Assembly: GCA_902771725.1 (NCBI GenBank)
Contig: CACXXT010000012.1
Location: forward strand, 1-57,698
Direction of reading: 5' to 3'
DNA from: an uncultured Bacteroidales bacterium
Lineage (GTDB): Bacteria; Bacteroidota; Bacteroidia; Bacteroidales; Bacteroidaceae
Length of the DNA: 57,698 nucleotides
The position numbers and the translations under genes were made by a program. The notes beneath the pieces are model-generated. The model was not told where the DNA came from. It worked only from the letters and a program-made list of their open reading frames with translations, and searched no databases. Positions 55,514 to 57,698 of this stretch are shown piece by piece (position 1 is the stretch's first letter; the number at the start of each line of letters is the position of its first letter).

Positions 55514-56116
55514 ATGAAAAAGAAGATTCTCTTTACCCTGATCAGTGTTCTCCTGCCGCTCAGCCTCTGGGCGCAGGAGAGCCACTGGCAGTGCAACCCA
55601 GGTGACTTTCAGTACGACATGACTGTCATCGTATCATTGGAACTGGACGAAGCCACCATCACCGACCTCTCGAACTATGAGATAGCAGCATTCTGTGGCA
55701 ATGAATGCCGAGGTGTAGTCTCTGCCGCCGACATCCTGGATACCGGAACAGCCCAAGTCGGTTATCTCCGTGTGCGCAGCAACAGCTCCTCTGGCGAAAA
55801 CATCACCTTTAAAGTCTATGACAAGGCAGAACAGAAGGAACTCAATGTGCAGAACACCAAAGTCACCTTCTCCGACAATGCTACCCAAGGCTCAGCTAGC
55901 TCTCCATTCAAACTCGACATCACACAGCGGTATACGCCAGGTGATGTCAATGGAGATGAGATAATAGACACAGAAGATGTGCAAATGACCTTTGAGTATT
56001 TCATGGGGCAGGAAATGGGTCCGGACTTTGTCGAAGAGGCTGCAGATTTCAATGGTGACGGACTCGTTGATACAGAGGACGTTCAACTGATTTTTGAGTA
56101 TTTCATGAACCAATAA
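55514..56116 (+). CDS. Small secreted protein with dockerin-like C-terminal module
   Basis: 200 aa, signal peptide MKKKILFTLISVLLPLSLWA. Residues about 25-130 form a beta domain (YEIAAFCGNECRGV...ITFKVYD) also found near the C-terminus of the 2220-aa neighbour. The last 60 residues hold two calcium-loop repeats, DVNGDEIIDTEDVQMTFEYF and DFNGDGLVDTEDVQLIFEYF, each an F-hand of the type I dockerin kind: Asp-x-Asn-Gly-Asp then a helix. Dockerins dock onto cohesins in cellulosome-like complexes. No T9SS tail. A cohesin-like domain begins the very next gene, 12 nt downstream. Confidence 0.85.
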   Translation: MKKKILFTLISVLLPLSLWAQESHWQCNPGDFQYDMTVIVSLELDEATITDLSNYEIAAFCGNECRGVVSAADILDTGTAQVGYLRVRSNSSSGENITFKVYDKAEQKELNVQNTKVTFSDNATQGSASSPFKLDITQRYTPGDVNGDEIIDTEDVQMTFEYFMGQEMGPDFVEEAADFNGDGLVDTEDVQLIFEYFMNQ

Positions 56117-56128
56117 ATTAATAATATT

Positions 56129-57565
56129 ATGAAAAAGATTATTTCCCTAATTATCCTCCTTCTTACGAGTACACTTTCGAAGGCGGATAACCTATTCTCT
56201 ATTGACAAAGTAGACATCAGACCTGGAGAAGAGAAGGTTGTATCTCTGATGCTCACGAATGATGTTAATGCGAAAGCAGCCAACATTGATATAACTCTCC
56301 CTACAGGATTGTCATTCGTATCCGTTGACGGAGATGACAATGATGCCAGTGCTGTCTTTTCAGATAGAACATCTGGTATGATGTTGAAACAAGCAAAAAT
56401 ACAATCAAATGGTGCTCTACGTATCGCTTTAACAATGTTGATGGGTTCACCAGTTCAAGCAGGTTCTGGTGAAATAGTTTCATTTAAGATTAAAGCAGAT
56501 GCAAATGCGGCAATCGGTGTTGTAAAACTCAGCTATTCAGGAATGAAAATTACACCTTCTTCAGGTTCTGCAATAGTTCCGAGCAATTTCACATCCGATG
56601 TCAACATCTACGACATCTACAACGTCGCCGTAACTACCGCCGACGCAGCCATGGGTTCTGTCTCCGGAGGAAATGCTGAAGCCATGTCCGGCACGCCGAT
56701 GACCGTCACCGCCACCCCCGTCACCGGCTATGACTTCGTGGCCTGGAAGGATGGCGACACACAGGTATCCACCGATGCTGCCTACACCTTCACCCCGACC
56801 AAGAGCATCACGCTGACAGCCACCTTCAAGGCACATGTCTATACTGCAACCTTCAAGAGCGAAGGCAAGTCAGAGAACAAGAACATCGCTTTCGGCGAGG
56901 CCGTCACGGCTCCGACACCGGCTACCAAGACCGGCTACACCTTCAGCGGATGGGACAACCTGCCACAGACCATGCCCGCAAAGGACATCACCGTCACCGC
57001 CCTGTACACCATAAATAAATATAAGGTGACGTTCGACGTCGATGGCGTGAAGACCGAATCCGAACTGGAGTACAACGCTGCCATCACCAAACCTCAGGAT
57101 CCCACCAAGGAAGGCTATACCTTTGCCGGATGGAATCCTGCAGTACCGACCAACGTACCCGCCAGCGCCGTCACCTACACCGCCACCTGGACCATCAACC
57201 AGTACACGGTGAAGTTCGTGGTCGACAACGCTGACGTCTACAACCAGAAGCAGGACTATGCATCTACCATCACCAAGCCCGCAAATCCCAGCAAGAAAGG
57301 ACATACCTTCAAGGGATGGACACCCGAGGTCGCTGCCAAGGTGCCTGCCGCTGACGTCACCTACACCGCCGTCTTCGAGGTCAACAAGTACAAGCTGACC
57401 TTCGACGTCGATGGCGTGAAGACCGAATCCGAGGTTCAACAAGTACAAGCTGACCTTCGACGTCGATGGCGTGAAGACCGAGTCCGAGCTGGAGTACGAC
57501 GCCGCTATCACCAAGCCCACAGACCCCCAGAAGGAAGGCTACACCTTCGCCGGATGGGATGCTGA
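56129..57565 (+). CDS. Cohesin-like/InlB-repeat surface protein, frame broken near 57435
   Basis: Open for 478 aa, but the last 45 or so residues (after TFDVDGVKTESE) are out-of-frame nonsense. Signal peptide MKKIISLIILLLTSTLSKA. Residues about 20-160 form a beta-sandwich domain of the cohesin kind (VDIRPGEEKVVSLMLTNDV, then NIDITLPTGLSFVSVDG and a GEIVSFKIKADANAAIG strand pair). Next come an InlB-B-type repeat (about 165-235) and several Listeria-Bacteroides (Flg_new) repeats such as KEGYTFAGWNPAVPTNVPAS. A 55-nt tandem duplication at 57381-57490 shifts the frame. The true protein continues at least to the window edge in another frame. Confidence 0.8.
   Translation: MKKIISLIILLLTSTLSKADNLFSIDKVDIRPGEEKVVSLMLTNDVNAKAANIDITLPTGLSFVSVDGDDNDASAVFSDRTSGMMLKQAKIQSNGALRIALTMLMGSPVQAGSGEIVSFKIKADANAAIGVVKLSYSGMKITPSSGSAIVPSNFTSDVNIYDIYNVAVTTADAAMGSVSGGNAEAMSGTPMTVTATPVTGYDFVAWKDGDTQVSTDAAYTFTPTKSITLTATFKAHVYTATFKSEGKSENKNIAFGEAVTAPTPATKTGYTFSGWDNLPQTMPAKDITVTALYTINKYKVTFDVDGVKTESELEYNAAITKPQDPTKEGYTFAGWNPAVPTNVPASAVTYTATWTINQYTVKFVVDNADVYNQKQDYASTITKPANPSKKGHTFKGWTPEVAAKVPAADVTYTAVFEVNKYKLTFDVDGVKTESEVQQVQADLRRRWREDRVRAGVRRRYHQAHRPPEGRLHLRRMGC
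57381..57490. repeat. 55-nt direct tandem duplication causing a frameshift
   Basis: The segment from tcaacaagtac recurs after 55 nt (57381 and 57436), with one extra T (gaggtc becomes gaggttc at 57431-57436) and one further change. 55 is not a multiple of three, so the frame is lost. Removing the extra unit restores the repeat pattern seen at 57011-57070. Confidence 0.85.
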
Positions 57566-57698
57566 AGTGCTGGCCAAGATGCCCGACCAGGCACTCACAT
57601 ACACCGCCACCTGGACCATCAACCAGTACACGGTGAAGTTCGTGGTCGACAACGCTGACGTCTACAACCAGAAGCAGGACTACGCATCCACCATCACC
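57438..57698 (+). pseudogene. Continuation of the InlB-repeat gene in the shifted frame, cut by window end
   Basis: From 57438 the downstream frame reads NKYKLTFDVDGVKTESELEY and goes on for 87 codons without stop to the window edge, including KEGYTFAGWDAEVLAKMPDQ and TINQYTVKFVVDNADVYNQK. It is the true C-terminal continuation of the gene begun at 56129. Confidence 0.8.

Larger units (their letters stand above)
57177..57698. repeat. Near-identical 98-nt repeat copies at the window edge
   Basis: 57177-57274 and 57601-57698 differ at only two positions. They encode the same Flg_new repeat segment (TINQYTVKFVVDNADVYNQK). The window stops exactly at the end of the second copy. Confidence 0.9.

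Noticed and set aside
55514..56116. EF-hand calmodulin-like protein
   Set aside because: The two loops are followed by a single helix each and spaced like type I dockerin F-hands, with a signal peptide and beta domain before them.

Overview
The window reads as a chromosomal segment of a Bacteroidales bacterium, most likely Prevotellaceae-like. This rests on the typical Bacteroidetes -7 promoter box (TAnnTTTG) in front of several genes, start sites mostly without Shine-Dalgarno sequences, the fused str/S10/spc/alpha ribosomal cluster without tuf or adk, zinc-free forms of L36 and S14, and large surface proteins with BspA-type leucine-rich repeats and T9SS-like C-terminal tails. Genus cannot be fixed from the sequence alone. 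No tRNA, rRNA, transposase, integrase or CRISPR array was seen.

Region 1 (1-7284): a five-gene minus-strand operon encodes a tripartite drug-type exporter: TolC-like outer membrane protein, HlyD-like lipoprotein adaptor, a double ATPase on one chain, and two ABC-2 permeases. It is the counterpart of the enterobacterial YbhGFSR layout. A divergent AraC-family regulator shares the promoter region and probably controls it. A bidirectional terminator closes the operon. Region 2 (7327-9199) holds a glutathione peroxidase translationally coupled to a small unknown protein, and a ZIP metal transporter preceded by a tiny winged-helix-like gene.

Region 3 (9283-27698, minus strand): about 33 translation genes run without interruption from rpsL to rplQ: rpsL-rpsG-fusA, then rpsJ to rpsQ, rplN to secY, map-infA-rpmJ-rpsM-rpsK-rpsD-rpoA-rplQ. 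Several gaps carry convincing RNA structures: a multi-helix leader before rpsD, a long hairpin before rpsJ, a hairpin between rpsL and rpsG, and overlapping hairpins in the rpsL leader. These are candidate autoregulatory sites. rplF, rpmD and rplE stand out by having good Shine-Dalgarno sequences. Several spacers here and in the exporter operon are built from 8- or 9-nt periodic AT-rich units.

Region 4 (27699-36714): an Ala-rich lipoprotein and a DUF3467 protein (minus strand); divergent from them a Wzi-like capsule protein, a lipocalin-like lipoprotein, a CDP-alcohol phosphatidyltransferase paired with an IspD/TarI-type cytidylyltransferase, a sialate O-acetylesterase-like enzyme and a GH43-type glycosidase. 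The theme is envelope and glycan work.

Region 5 (36763-57698): a near-ideal promoter, then a leader of about 350 nt with a long-range structured RNA, then five plus-strand genes spaced 12-40 nt apart that fill the remaining 20.5 kb. They encode two paralogous giant LRR surface proteins (1706 and 2163 aa), a 2220-aa mosaic surface protein with a T9SS tail, a small secreted protein ending in a dockerin-like double EF-hand module, and a repeat protein starting with a cohesin-like beta-sandwich domain. This looks like a cell-surface assembly operon and is the most interesting part of the window. The last gene runs off the edge and contains a 55-nt duplication that breaks its frame. The window ends inside a near-identical repeat, so the edge may be an assembly boundary.
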